Shown here: one piece after another, positions 52,875 through 60,655 of the stretch
How the letters are laid out: each line of letters begins with the position of its first letter
Position numbering within the stretch: position 1 is the stretch's first letter
Assembly (NCBI RefSeq): GCF_001005085.2
Contig: NZ_LBMU02000023.1
Coordinates: 62,001-126,000, forward strand
DNA from: Streptomyces humi
GTDB lineage: Bacteria; Actinomycetota; Actinomycetes; Streptomycetales; Streptomycetaceae
Direction: 5' to 3'
Length of the DNA: 64,000 nucleotides
Notes under the pieces: generated by a model
What the model saw: the letters and a program-made list of their open reading frames with translations, nothing else
Databases searched by the model: none
Told to the model about the DNA's origin: nothing
Made by a program: the position numbers and the translations under genes

Positions 52875-54841
52875 GCGTACGCCCCCAGACGGTCGATGGC
52901 GGACTCCACGGCGTTCCAGGCGGTCTGGCCGAGACCGCAGATCGAGGCGTCCCGCATGGCCCGGCCGACCTCGCGCAGCAGCGTGATGTCGGAGGCCGCC
53001 GCGGCACCGGTCCGCGTCACGATCCGGTGCAGTGCCTCCTCCTGCCGGACCGTCCCGACCCGGCAGGGCACGCACTGTCCGCAGGACTCGTCCCGGAAGA
53101 ACTCGGCGATGCGCAGCAGCAGCCGGGGGAGGGGCACGCTGTCGTCGAAGGCCATGACCACGCCCGAGCCGAGGGTGGTGCCCGCCTCGCGGGTGCCTTC
53201 GAAGGTGAGCGGGATGGCGAGTTCGTCCGGCCGTACGAAGCCGCCGGCCGCCCCGCCCAGCAGGATCGCCCGCAACCCGTCCCTGCCCCCGGCCAGTTCG
53301 AGCAGCTCGCCGAGGGTGGCGCCGAACGGGAGCTCGTACACACCGGGCCGGTCGACGCTCCCCGACACGCAGAACAGCTTGGGGCCGGTGGACTTAGCCG
53401 TCCCGATCGCCGCGTACGCCGGGGCGCCCATGGTCAGGATCGGCAGGACGTTGACCAGCGTCTCCACGTTGTTCTCGACCGTCGGCTTCCCGAAGAGCCC
53501 CTGCTCCACCGGGAACGGCGGCTTCGAACGCGGCTCGCCCCGGAACCCCTCGATGGAGTTGAACAGGGCCGTCTCCTCACCGCAGATGTACGCCCCGGCA
53601 CCGCGCCGGATCTCGATGTCGAAGGCGAAGCCCTGACCGAGGACGTCGTCGCCGAGGAAGCCACGGGCGCGCGCCTGCTCGACCGCGTGCCGGATCCGGC
53701 GGGTCGCCCGCGGGTACTCACCGCGGATGTAGAGGAACCCCCGGTGCGCGCCGATCGCGTACCCCGCGATCGTCATCGCCTCGACCAGGGCGTACGGGTC
53801 GCCCTCCAGCAGCACGCGGTCCTTGAAGGTGCCCGGCTCAGACTCGTCGGCGTTGCAGACCAGGTGGTGCGGACGGTCCGGCTGGGCCGCCGTCGCCTGC
53901 CACTTGCGGCCGGTGGGGAAGGCGGCACCGCCGCGCCCGACCAGACCGGAGTCGGTCACCTCGCGGATGACCCCGGCGGGGCCCAGGGCGAAGGCGTGGC
54001 GCAGGGCCATGTAGCCGCCGTGGGCGCGGTAGTCGTCGAGGGACGACGGGTCGACCACGCCCACCCGCCGCAACAGGATCAGACCCTCCTGCCCGGCCTG
54101 GGGTACGGCCGCGGCGGCCCGCGGTTCCTCAGGGGACGAGTCCGGGGCGACGGCCGCGAGGACGGCCGTCCCGGTCGTCGCCGGGGCCGACACGGCGGTG
54201 CGCACCGGATCCCCCGCCCGGATCGCGAGGGCGGCCGGGGCCCGTTCGCAGAGCCCGAGACAGGGGCTGCGCTCGACCCTGACACCGCCGCGCGCTCCTG
54301 CGCCGCGTCCCTTTCCGCTGTCGCCGCCGTCTCCTGCGCCGCGCCTCTCTCCGCTGTCGCCGCCGTCTCCTGCGCCGCTGTCGCCGTCTTCTTCTTCGCC
54401 GTGCCCTCCTCCTGTGCCGCCGTCCTCTCCCGCGCCCAGGTTCTCCTCCGTGCCGGCGAGCAGTTCGGCCGCTCCCGCCGTCGCGCACGCCAGGTCCGTG
54501 CAGACGTGCAGGACGGTCGCCGGGCGCGGCCGGACGGAGAACATCGAGTAGAAGGTGGCGACCCCGTACGCCTCGGCCGGGGGAACCGTCAGCCGGCGGC
54601 ACAGGTAGCCGAGGGCGCCCTCGCTGATCCAGCCGATCCGGTCGTTGAGCGCGTGCAGTCCCGGCAGCAGCAGGTCCCGGCGGTCGCGGGCCTCCCGCCC
54701 GCCCCGCGCCCACCGCAGGTCCGCGTCCGAGCGGTCCGCGCCCTCCCACGAGGACTCGGGAGGGCCCAGCAGGGCGTCCACGGCGGCCCGTTCGTCGTCG
54801 GTCGGTTTGCTGTCGCCGAAGTGCAGGTCCACTTGCGTCAC
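52871..54841 (-). CDS. formate dehydrogenase diaphorase subunit, fused NuoE-NuoF
   Basis: A 656-residue fusion. The N-terminal NuoE-like part (about 55-210) has the thioredoxin-like [2Fe-2S] ligands Cys114/119 and Cys194/198. The NuoF-like part (about 255-656) has FMN/NADH motifs GRGGAAFPTGRKW (from 302) and CNADESEPGTFKDR and the [4Fe-4S] motif ESCGQCVPCRVGT. It transfers electrons from formate to NAD. Between the two Cys pairs is a 55-residue Gly/Asp/Glu-rich insert (about 131-186) encoded by repeats. The GTG start at 54841 overlaps the catalytic gene's stop by 4 bases. Confidence 0.9.
   Translation of the reverse strand: MTQVDLHFGDSKPTDDERAAVDALLGPPESSWEGADRSDADLRWARGGREARDRRDLLLPGLHALNDRIGWISEGALGYLCRRLTVPPAEAYGVATFYSMFSVRPRPATVLHVCTDLACATAGAAELLAGTEENLGAGEDGGTGGGHGEEEDGDSGAGDGGDSGERRGAGDGGDSGKGRGAGARGGVRVERSPCLGLCERAPAALAIRAGDPVRTAVSAPATTGTAVLAAVAPDSSPEEPRAAAAVPQAGQEGLILLRRVGVVDPSSLDDYRAHGGYMALRHAFALGPAGVIREVTDSGLVGRGGAAFPTGRKWQATAAQPDRPHHLVCNADESEPGTFKDRVLLEGDPYALVEAMTIAGYAIGAHRGFLYIRGEYPRATRRIRHAVEQARARGFLGDDVLGQGFAFDIEIRRGAGAYICGEETALFNSIEGFRGEPRSKPPFPVEQGLFGKPTVENNVETLVNVLPILTMGAPAYAAIGTAKSTGPKLFCVSGSVDRPGVYELPFGATLGELLELAGGRDGLRAILLGGAAGGFVRPDELAIPLTFEGTREAGTTLGSGVVMAFDDSVPLPRLLLRIAEFFRDESCGQCVPCRVGTVRQEEALHRIVTRTGAAAASDITLLREVGRAMRDASICGLGQTAWNAVESAIDRLGAYA
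54296..54388 (-). repeat. 36-bp coding minisatellite inside the NuoE domain
   Basis: On the plus strand TCCTGCGCCGCG followed by CCGCTGTCGCCGCCGTC repeats at 54296 and 54332 (36 bases each), with a shortened copy from 54368. In the protein it encodes GDGGDSG-type repeats (about residues 152-182). Being a multiple of three, copy-number changes keep the frame. Confidence 0.85.
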
Positions 54842-56757
54842 CTCACGATGGTCGCGACCGGGAGCTTGTCGATGCGGATCGCCGACGCCTTGAACTCCGC
54901 CGTCCCCGCGATCGGGCAGTTGGCCTCGATGGTCAGCTGGTTGGTGTCCACCTCGTCGGGGAAGTGCATGGTCATGAAGGCGAGGCCGGGCCGCAGCGCG
55001 GGGTCGATCCACACCGGTGCCACCACCGCGCCCCGCCGCGAGGAGACCCGCACCTCCTCGCCGACGACCACCCCGTACCGCTCGGCGTCCTCCGGGCACA
55101 GCTCCAGGTACTCGCCGCGCCGCAACGGGGAGGCGTAACCACCGCTCTGCACACCGGTGTTGTACGAGTCGAGGCGCCGGCCCGTGGTGAGCCGGAGCGG
55201 GTACTCCTCGTCGGTGAGGTCGACCGGAGGGTCGTGCCGGACCAGACCGAAGGGGGCCGGCGCCCCGCGCTCCGCCGGGTCCCTCTCCCACAACCTGCCG
55301 TGCAGATAGGGCGGTTCGAGACGGTCGGTGCTGGGGCAGGGCCACTGGATGCCGTGCTGCTCGGCGAGCCGCTGGTACGTCATCCCGTAGTGGTCCGGGG
55401 AGACCGACCGCAGTTCGTTCCAGACGGCCTCCGCGTCGGCGTACTTCCAGTCGTGGCCGAGCCGGGCCGCCAGTCCGCAGATGATGTCGATGTCCTCGCG
55501 GGCCGCGCCGGGCGGGGTCACGGCCCGGCGCACCCGCTGCACCCGGCGCTCGCTGTTGGTCGTGGTGCCCTCGGTCTCCGCCCAGCCGGCGGTCGCGGGC
55601 AGGACGACGTCGGCCAGTTCGGCCGTCCGGGTGAGGAAGATGTCCTGGACGACGAGGAAGTCCAGGGCCCGCAGCCGTCGTACCGCCTGCTCGCTGTCGG
55701 CCTCCGACTGGGCGGGGTTCTCGCCGATGCAGTAGACCGCCTTCAGCGTGCCCTCCTCCATCGCCTCGAACATCTCGGTGAGGTTCAGCCCGTAGTGCGG
55801 CTGGATGACGGTGTCCCAGGCCGACTCGAACTTCAGCCGGACGCCGGGGTCGAGGATGTCCTGGAAGCCGGGCAGGCGGTTCGGGATCGCGCCCATGTCG
55901 CCCCCGCCCTGCACGTTGTTCTGGCCGCGCAGCGGCTGCAACCCGGCGCCGTACCGGCCGACCTGGCCGGTGAGGAGGGAGAGGTTGATCAGGGCGCGGA
56001 CGTTGTCGGTGCCGTTGTGGTGTTCGGTGATGCCGAGCGTCCAGCACAGCTGGGCGCGCTCGGCGCGGGCGTAGGCGTGCGCCAACTCCCTTATCGCACG
56101 CGCCGGAACGCCCGTGACCTTCTCCGCGAGCGACAGCGTCCACGGCTCGACGAGCGCCCGGTACTCCGCGAAGCCGGTGGTCGCCCGCTCGACGAACGCC
56201 TGGTTGGCGAGCCCCGCGTGGATGATCTCGCGGCCGATCGCGTGCGCCATCGGGATGTCCGTGCCGACGTTCAGCCCGAGCCAGCTCTCCGCCCACTCGG
56301 CGGTGGAGGTGCGGCGCGGGTCGACCGCGTACATCCGGGCGCCGTTCCTGATCCCCTTCAGCACGTGCTGGAAGAAGATCGGGTGCGCGAAGCGGGCGTT
56401 GGAGCCCCACATCACGATGACGTCGGTGTGCTCGATCTCCTCGTACGAGGACGTGCCGCCGCCGGAGCCGAAGGCGGCGGAGAGACCGGCGACGCTCGGG
56501 GCGTGGCAGGTCCGGTTGCAGGAGTCGACGTTGTTGGTGCCCATCACCACCCGGGCGAACTTCTGCGCCACGTAGTTCATCTCGTTGGTGGCGCGGGCGC
56601 AGGAGAACATGCCGAAGGCGCCGCGGGCCGCCGCCAGACCGCGGGCCGCCCGGTCCAGGGCCTCCTCCCAGCCCGCCTGCCGGAACGGCTCGTCGCGGGA
56701 GTCCCGGACCAGCGGGTGGGTGAGCCGGGTGTACGTCCGGTGCTGCCGTTGCCTCAT
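54838..56757 (-). CDS. formate dehydrogenase catalytic subunit, truncated-type (molybdopterin domain without N-terminal Fe4S4)
   Basis: A 639-residue molybdoenzyme subunit. It begins directly with RTYTRLTHPLVRDS, the segment that in full-length FDH alpha chains follows the [4Fe-4S] domain. The molybdenum ligand is Cys84 followed by His85 in NRTCHAPSVAGL (Cys where E. coli FdhF has selenocysteine), followed by SYEEIEHTDVIVMWGSN and the MGD-binding C-terminal beta barrel (DEEYPLRLTTGRRLDSYNTG). It oxidises formate to CO2 in the cytoplasm. The missing cluster is supplied by the product two genes downstream. Both ends overlap neighbours by 4 bases. Confidence 0.92.
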   Translation of the reverse strand: MRQRQHRTYTRLTHPLVRDSRDEPFRQAGWEEALDRAARGLAAARGAFGMFSCARATNEMNYVAQKFARVVMGTNNVDSCNRTCHAPSVAGLSAAFGSGGGTSSYEEIEHTDVIVMWGSNARFAHPIFFQHVLKGIRNGARMYAVDPRRTSTAEWAESWLGLNVGTDIPMAHAIGREIIHAGLANQAFVERATTGFAEYRALVEPWTLSLAEKVTGVPARAIRELAHAYARAERAQLCWTLGITEHHNGTDNVRALINLSLLTGQVGRYGAGLQPLRGQNNVQGGGDMGAIPNRLPGFQDILDPGVRLKFESAWDTVIQPHYGLNLTEMFEAMEEGTLKAVYCIGENPAQSEADSEQAVRRLRALDFLVVQDIFLTRTAELADVVLPATAGWAETEGTTTNSERRVQRVRRAVTPPGAAREDIDIICGLAARLGHDWKYADAEAVWNELRSVSPDHYGMTYQRLAEQHGIQWPCPSTDRLEPPYLHGRLWERDPAERGAPAPFGLVRHDPPVDLTDEEYPLRLTTGRRLDSYNTGVQSGGYASPLRRGEYLELCPEDAERYGVVVGEEVRVSSRRGAVVAPVWIDPALRPGLAFMTMHFPDEVDTNQLTIEANCPIAGTAEFKASAIRIDKLPVATIVR

Positions 56758-57725
56758 GCGGCGCTCCTCAGCGCGAGCAGGTCCGAGATGGCGTGCACGG
56801 TGCGCAGGGTGGGCACCTGGACGCCGGTGATCTCCGCCAGTTCGACGACGGCCGCGAGCAACACGTCGAGTTCCAGCGGCTTGCCGCGCTCCAGGTCCTG
56901 GAGGGTGGAGGTGCGGTGGTCGCCGACCTTCTCGGCGCCCGCGAGCCGACGTTCGATGGAGACGCCGACCTCGCAGTCGAGCGCCTCGGCGACGTCGAGC
57001 GTCTCGCGCATCATGATCTCGATGACCCGCCGGGTGCCGCCGTGCAGGCACATCTGCCGCATGGTGGCGCGGGCCAGCGCGCTGATCGGGTTGAAGGAGA
57101 TGTTGCCGAGCAGCTTGAGCCAGATGTCGTTGCGCAGGTCCGGCTCCACCGGGCACTTCAGGCCGCCTGCCTGCATGGCCTCGCCGAACCGCAGACAGCG
57201 GGCGGACACGGAGCGGTCGGGTTCGCCGATCGAGAACCTGGTGCCCTCCAAGTGCCGTACCACGCCGGGTGCCTCGAGTTCGGTCGCCGCGTAGACCACG
57301 CAGCCGACGGCCCGTTCGGGGGCGAGTACGGCGCTGACCGCGCCGCCCGGGTCGACGCTCTCGACGCGGTGGCCGTCGTACGGGCCGCCGTGCCGGTGGA
57401 AGTACCACCAGGGGATGCCGTTCTGGGCCGCGACCACCGCCGTGCGCTCGTGCAGCAGCGGCTCGATCAGCGGCCCGCACGCCGCGTACGCGTTCGCCTT
57501 CAGGCCCAGGAAGACGTAGTCGACCGGGCCGACCTCGGCCGGGTCGTCGGTGGTGTGGGCGTGCGCGGTGAAGTCGCCGCGCGGGCTCAGCACCCGTACT
57601 CCGTACTGCCTCATGGCCACCAGGTGGGGTCCACGGGCGATGAGGTGCACGTCGGCGCCCGCGCGGTGGAGCGCGGCACCGACATAGGCGCCGATCGCAC
57701 CGGCGCCGAGGACTGCGACTTTCAC
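56754..57725 (-). CDS. ketopantoate reductase-like protein (ApbA/PanE family)
   Basis: A 323-residue protein: Rossmann motif VLGAGAIGAYVG (residues 5-16), central conserved Lys and Asn in WLKLLGNISFNPISAL, and an ApbA C-terminal domain with the HRTSTLQDLERGKPLELD motif. PanE makes pantoate from ketopantoate, but paralogues of this length often act on other 2-oxoacids. As the first gene of the FDH operon, overlapping the catalytic subunit by 4 bases, it is unlikely to be the housekeeping panE and may process an oxoacid linked to C1/C2 acid metabolism. Confidence 0.87.
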   Translation of the reverse strand: MKVAVLGAGAIGAYVGAALHRAGADVHLIARGPHLVAMRQYGVRVLSPRGDFTAHAHTTDDPAEVGPVDYVFLGLKANAYAACGPLIEPLLHERTAVVAAQNGIPWWYFHRHGGPYDGHRVESVDPGGAVSAVLAPERAVGCVVYAATELEAPGVVRHLEGTRFSIGEPDRSVSARCLRFGEAMQAGGLKCPVEPDLRNDIWLKLLGNISFNPISALARATMRQMCLHGGTRRVIEIMMRETLDVAEALDCEVGVSIERRLAGAEKVGDHRTSTLQDLERGKPLELDVLLAAVVELAEITGVQVPTLRTVHAISDLLALRSAA

Positions 57726-57793
57726 GGAACACTCCGTTCGGTTTGAGGGATACCGCGGAGGCGGCCGACGGGCGGCCGAATCGTGTCGACGAA

Positions 57794-57809
57794 ATATTGT
57801 CTACAGTAT
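57794..57809. promoter_or_regulatory. FadR/FCD-type GntR operator in the FDH-transporter divergent region
   Basis: ATATTGTCTACAGTAT is a pseudo-palindrome with core TGTnnACA, symmetric at 12 of 16 positions. It sits between the FDH operon (start 57725) and the transporter (start 57931). A close relative occurs upstream of the local gntR gene (60588-60603), supporting a common regulator. Confidence 0.65.
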
Positions 57810-57930
57810 GGACTTGAGCCCGACAAGGGTCCCGACCATGACCGTTCGGCGCATTCTGGATACCGCTCACCGCATACGATCGAACCGTTGGGTTCTCAAC
57901 TACCGTGCGGGGCCGTACCGTCCGGGTCTC

Positions 57931-59259
57931 ATGAGCAGCCCCCCTGTAGCACCGCCGGGCTGGAGCCGCTGGCTCGTCCCGCCCGCCGCTCTCGCCGTCC
58001 ATCTCTCCATCGGCCAGGCCTACGCCTGGAGCGTGTTCAAGCCGCCGCTCGAATCCGCGCTGAACCTGAGCGGCACCGAGAGCGCGCTGCCCTTCCAGCT
58101 CGCGATCGTGATGCTCGGGCTGTCGGCCGCGTTCGGCGGCACCCTCGTCGAGCGCAACGGACCGCGCTGGGCCATGACGGTGGCCCTGATCTGCTTCTCC
58201 TCCGGATTCCTGATCTCCGCGCTCGGCGCCGAGACGAAGCAGTTCTGGCTGATCGTCCTCGGCTACGGCTTCGTCGGCGGCATCGGCCTGGGCATCGGCT
58301 ACATCTCACCCGTCTCCACGCTGATCAAGTGGTTCCCGGACCGGCCCGGCATGGCCACCGGCATCGCCATCATGGGCTTCGGCGGCGGCGCGCTGATCGC
58401 CTCGCCCTGGTCCTCGCAGATGCTCTCGTCCTTCGGCAGTGACAACGATGGCATCGCGCTGGCCTTCCTGGTGCACGGCCTCTCGTACGCCGTGTTCATG
58501 ACCCTCGGAGTACTGCTGATCCGTGTCCCGCGCACCGAGAAGCCCGTCGTGGACGCGCCGAGCGCCTTCGAGGGCGTACAGGTCTCCGCGAACAACGCGA
58601 TCCGCACCCCCCAGTTCTGGTGCCTGTGGGTCGTGCTCTGCATGAACGTGACCGCGGGCATCGGCATCCTGGAGAAGGCCGCCCCGATGATCACGGACTT
58701 CTTCGCCGGGAGCTCCACCCCGGTGTCGGTCTCCGCGGCGGCCGGGTTCGTCGCGCTGCTGTCCGCCGCCAACATGGCGGGCCGCATCGGCTGGTCCTCC
58801 ACCTCCGACCTGATCGGCCGCAAGAACATCTACCGCGTCTACCTCGGCGTCGGCGCCCTGATGTACCTGCTCATCGCCCTGTTCGGGGACTCCTCCAAGC
58901 CGCTGTTCATCCTCTGCGCGCTGGTGATCCTCTCCTTCTACGGCGGCGGCTTCGCGACCGTCCCCGCCTACCTGAAGGACCTGTTCGGCACCTACCAGGT
59001 CGGCGCCATCCACGGCCGGCTGCTCACGGCCTGGTCCACGGCCGGCGTGCTCGGGCCGCTGATCGTCAACTGGATCGCCGACCACCAGAAGGACGCCGGC
59101 AAACACGGCTCCGACCTGTACACCCTGTCCTTCGGCATCATGATCGGGCTGCTGGTCGTCGGCTTCGTCGCCAACGAGCTCGTCCGGCCCGTCAACGCCC
59201 GCCACCACATCCCCGCACCGAGGGAGGCAGTCGATGTCGAACGACAGCAGCCGGCCTGA
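57931..59259 (+). CDS. OFA-family (oxalate/formate antiporter-like) MFS transporter
   Basis: A 442-residue protein with twelve predicted membrane segments; the first opening PPAALAVHLSIGQAYAWSVFKPPLE is typical of the OFA family, as is WFPDRPGMATGIAIMGFGGGAL. It likely moves formate, oxalate or a related small carboxylate. The start at 57931 is used because the operator at 57794-57809 overlaps an earlier in-frame ATG and the helical part starts soon after 57931. It is divergent from FDH, which suggests the transporter supplies formate or exports a product. Its last 26 bases overlap the small gene that follows. Confidence 0.9.
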   Translation: MSSPPVAPPGWSRWLVPPAALAVHLSIGQAYAWSVFKPPLESALNLSGTESALPFQLAIVMLGLSAAFGGTLVERNGPRWAMTVALICFSSGFLISALGAETKQFWLIVLGYGFVGGIGLGIGYISPVSTLIKWFPDRPGMATGIAIMGFGGGALIASPWSSQMLSSFGSDNDGIALAFLVHGLSYAVFMTLGVLLIRVPRTEKPVVDAPSAFEGVQVSANNAIRTPQFWCLWVVLCMNVTAGIGILEKAAPMITDFFAGSSTPVSVSAAAGFVALLSAANMAGRIGWSSTSDLIGRKNIYRVYLGVGALMYLLIALFGDSSKPLFILCALVILSFYGGGFATVPAYLKDLFGTYQVGAIHGRLLTAWSTAGVLGPLIVNWIADHQKDAGKHGSDLYTLSFGIMIGLLVVGFVANELVRPVNARHHIPAPREAVDVERQQPA

Positions 59260-59368
59260 GCCCGACCGCCGCTGGCTGATCGCCGTGGCCTGGCTCTGGG
59301 TGGGCGCGCCCTTCGCCTACGGCGTGTACGAACTCGTACAGAAGGCCACACAGCTGTTCAACGGCTGA
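59234..59368 (+). CDS. 44-residue single-span membrane protein, putative MFS small subunit
   Basis: ATG at 59234 opens a 44-codon frame (MSNDSSRPEPDRRWLIAVAW ... QLFNG) that overlaps the end of the transporter gene by 26 bases; AGGGAGG lies 6 bases upstream. One hydrophobic segment (about residues 14-32, WLIAVAWLWVGAPFAYGVY) follows a charged N-terminus. From memory, similar mini-proteins encoded just after OFA transporters have been annotated as MFS transporter small subunits. It probably associates with the preceding transporter; no experiment is known to me. Confidence 0.8.
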   Translation: MSNDSSRPEPDRRWLIAVAWLWVGAPFAYGVYELVQKATQLFNG

Positions 59369-59515
59369 AGCGGAAGCATGTTCGGGCGTCCGGGAGTCTG
59401 CAAGAAGCCGACAACTCGGGCGCCCGTTTCCTGTGGCCTTACGTGCCGTCGTACCCGTGAGTCACTGAACAGACTGGTGGGCCCACACCGAGGCAACGAG
59501 GGGGACCCACCACCC

Positions 59516-60463
59516 ATGAACGGCTCGCGCATCGCCGCCGTCGGCCACTACCAGCCCGCGAAGGTACTCACCAACGAGGACCTGGCGAGCATGGTCGACA
59601 CCAGTGACGAGTGGATCCGCAGCCGGGTGGGCATCGACACCCGGCACATCGCGGGCCCCGACGAACCCGTCGACGAACTGGCCGCGCACGCCGCGGCCAA
59701 GGCCCTCGCCGCCGCCGGCCTCACCCCGGCGGACATCGACCTGGTCCTGGTCGCCACCTCCACCGCGATCGACCGCTCCCCGAACATGGCCGCACGGGTC
59801 GCCGCCCGGCTGGGTGTCCCGGGGCCCGCCGCGATGGACGTCAACGTGGTCTGCGCCGGCTTCACGCACGCGCTCGCCACCGCCGACCACACGGTCCGGG
59901 CGGGCGCCGCCACCCGTGCGCTGGTGATCGGCGCCGACAAGATGTCCGAGGTGACGGACTGGACCGACCGTACGACCTGCGTACTGGTCGGCGACGGGGC
60001 GGGCGCGGCCGTGGTCGAGGCGTGCGGGCCGGGCGAGGAGGCCGGGATCGGGCCGGTGCTGTGGGGATCCGTCCCCGAGATGGGCCACGCCGTGCGCATC
60101 GAGGGCACCCCGCCGCGGTTCGCCCAGGAGGGCCAGAGCGTCTACCGCTGGGCCACCACCCAGCTGCCGCCCATCGCCCGGCGCGCCTGCGAGAAGGCCG
60201 GGATCGCCCCCGCCGACCTGGCGGCCGTCGTCCTGCACCAGGCCAACCTGCGGATCATCGAGCCGCTCGCGCAGAAGATCGGAGCGGTGAACGCGGTCGT
60301 CGCGCGGGACGTCACCGAGTCCGGCAACACGTCGGCGGCCAGCATCCCGCTGGCCCTGTCCAAGCTGGTCGAACGAGGCAGCGTCTCGGCCGGCGACCCC
60401 GTCCTGCTGTTCGGCTTCGGCGGCAACCTGTCGTACGCCGGTCAGGTCGTGCGCTGCCCCTGA
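59516..60463 (+). CDS. beta-ketoacyl-ACP synthase III (FabH homologue)
   Basis: A 315-residue KAS III with the full triad: Cys113 in NVVCAGFTHAL, His241 in LHQANLRI and Asn271 in ESGNTSAAS. It condenses an acyl-CoA starter with malonyl-ACP. No acyl carrier protein or fab gene is adjacent, so it is a stand-alone FabH paralogue (Streptomyces carry several), not the fatty-acid-operon copy. The start at 59516 follows GAGGGGG, somewhat distant. The 59369-59515 gap holds no recognised gene. Confidence 0.92.
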   Translation: MNGSRIAAVGHYQPAKVLTNEDLASMVDTSDEWIRSRVGIDTRHIAGPDEPVDELAAHAAAKALAAAGLTPADIDLVLVATSTAIDRSPNMAARVAARLGVPGPAAMDVNVVCAGFTHALATADHTVRAGAATRALVIGADKMSEVTDWTDRTTCVLVGDGAGAAVVEACGPGEEAGIGPVLWGSVPEMGHAVRIEGTPPRFAQEGQSVYRWATTQLPPIARRACEKAGIAPADLAAVVLHQANLRIIEPLAQKIGAVNAVVARDVTESGNTSAASIPLALSKLVERGSVSAGDPVLLFGFGGNLSYAGQVVRCP

Positions 60464-60531
60464 GGGGTCGGCCGAGGGGCTGGCCCCTGAGGGTCGGCCG
60501 AGGGGCTGCCCCTGAGGGGTCGGCCGAGGGG
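60454..60531 (+). repeat. 26-bp tandem repeat at the fabH 3' end
   Basis: CTGCCCCTGAGGGGTCGGCC followed by GAGGGG repeats three times (60454, 60480 slightly altered, 60506). The first unit overlaps the last codons and stop of the FabH gene; each unit contains a CCCCTGAGGGG hairpin core, so the array forms successive stems that may end transcription. Confidence 0.85.
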
Positions 60532-60587
60532 CGCGTGCCGCTCCGTGAGGCGCCCGATTCCCGCTTCCCCTGGCCTTTGGGCACCGT

Positions 60588-60603
60588 AGACTGTAGACGA
60601 AAG
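60588..60603. promoter_or_regulatory. GntR operator-like site upstream of gntR
   Basis: AGACTGTAGACGAAAG matches the minus-strand form of the site at 57794-57809 (ATACTGTAGACAATAT) at 12 of 16 positions, and AGACAAT follows. It lies about 55-70 bases before the gntR start, suggesting autoregulation. Confidence 0.6.
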
Positions 60604-60655
60604 ACAATCGATACTGAGTGTCCGCGTGTACGGGTGTCTGCCGAAGGGGGACCCG

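Noticed and set aside
54198..54551. Plus-strand Pro/Ser-rich frame opposite the NuoE insert
   Set aside because: It is the antisense reading of the 36-bp coding repeat. The periodic sequence makes a false repeat protein, with no start signal.
57808..57930. 41-residue N-terminal extension of the first OFA transporter
   Set aside because: The earlier ATG overlaps the GntR-type palindrome, and the extra residues are not hydrophobic or OFA-like. Start 57931 fits the family.
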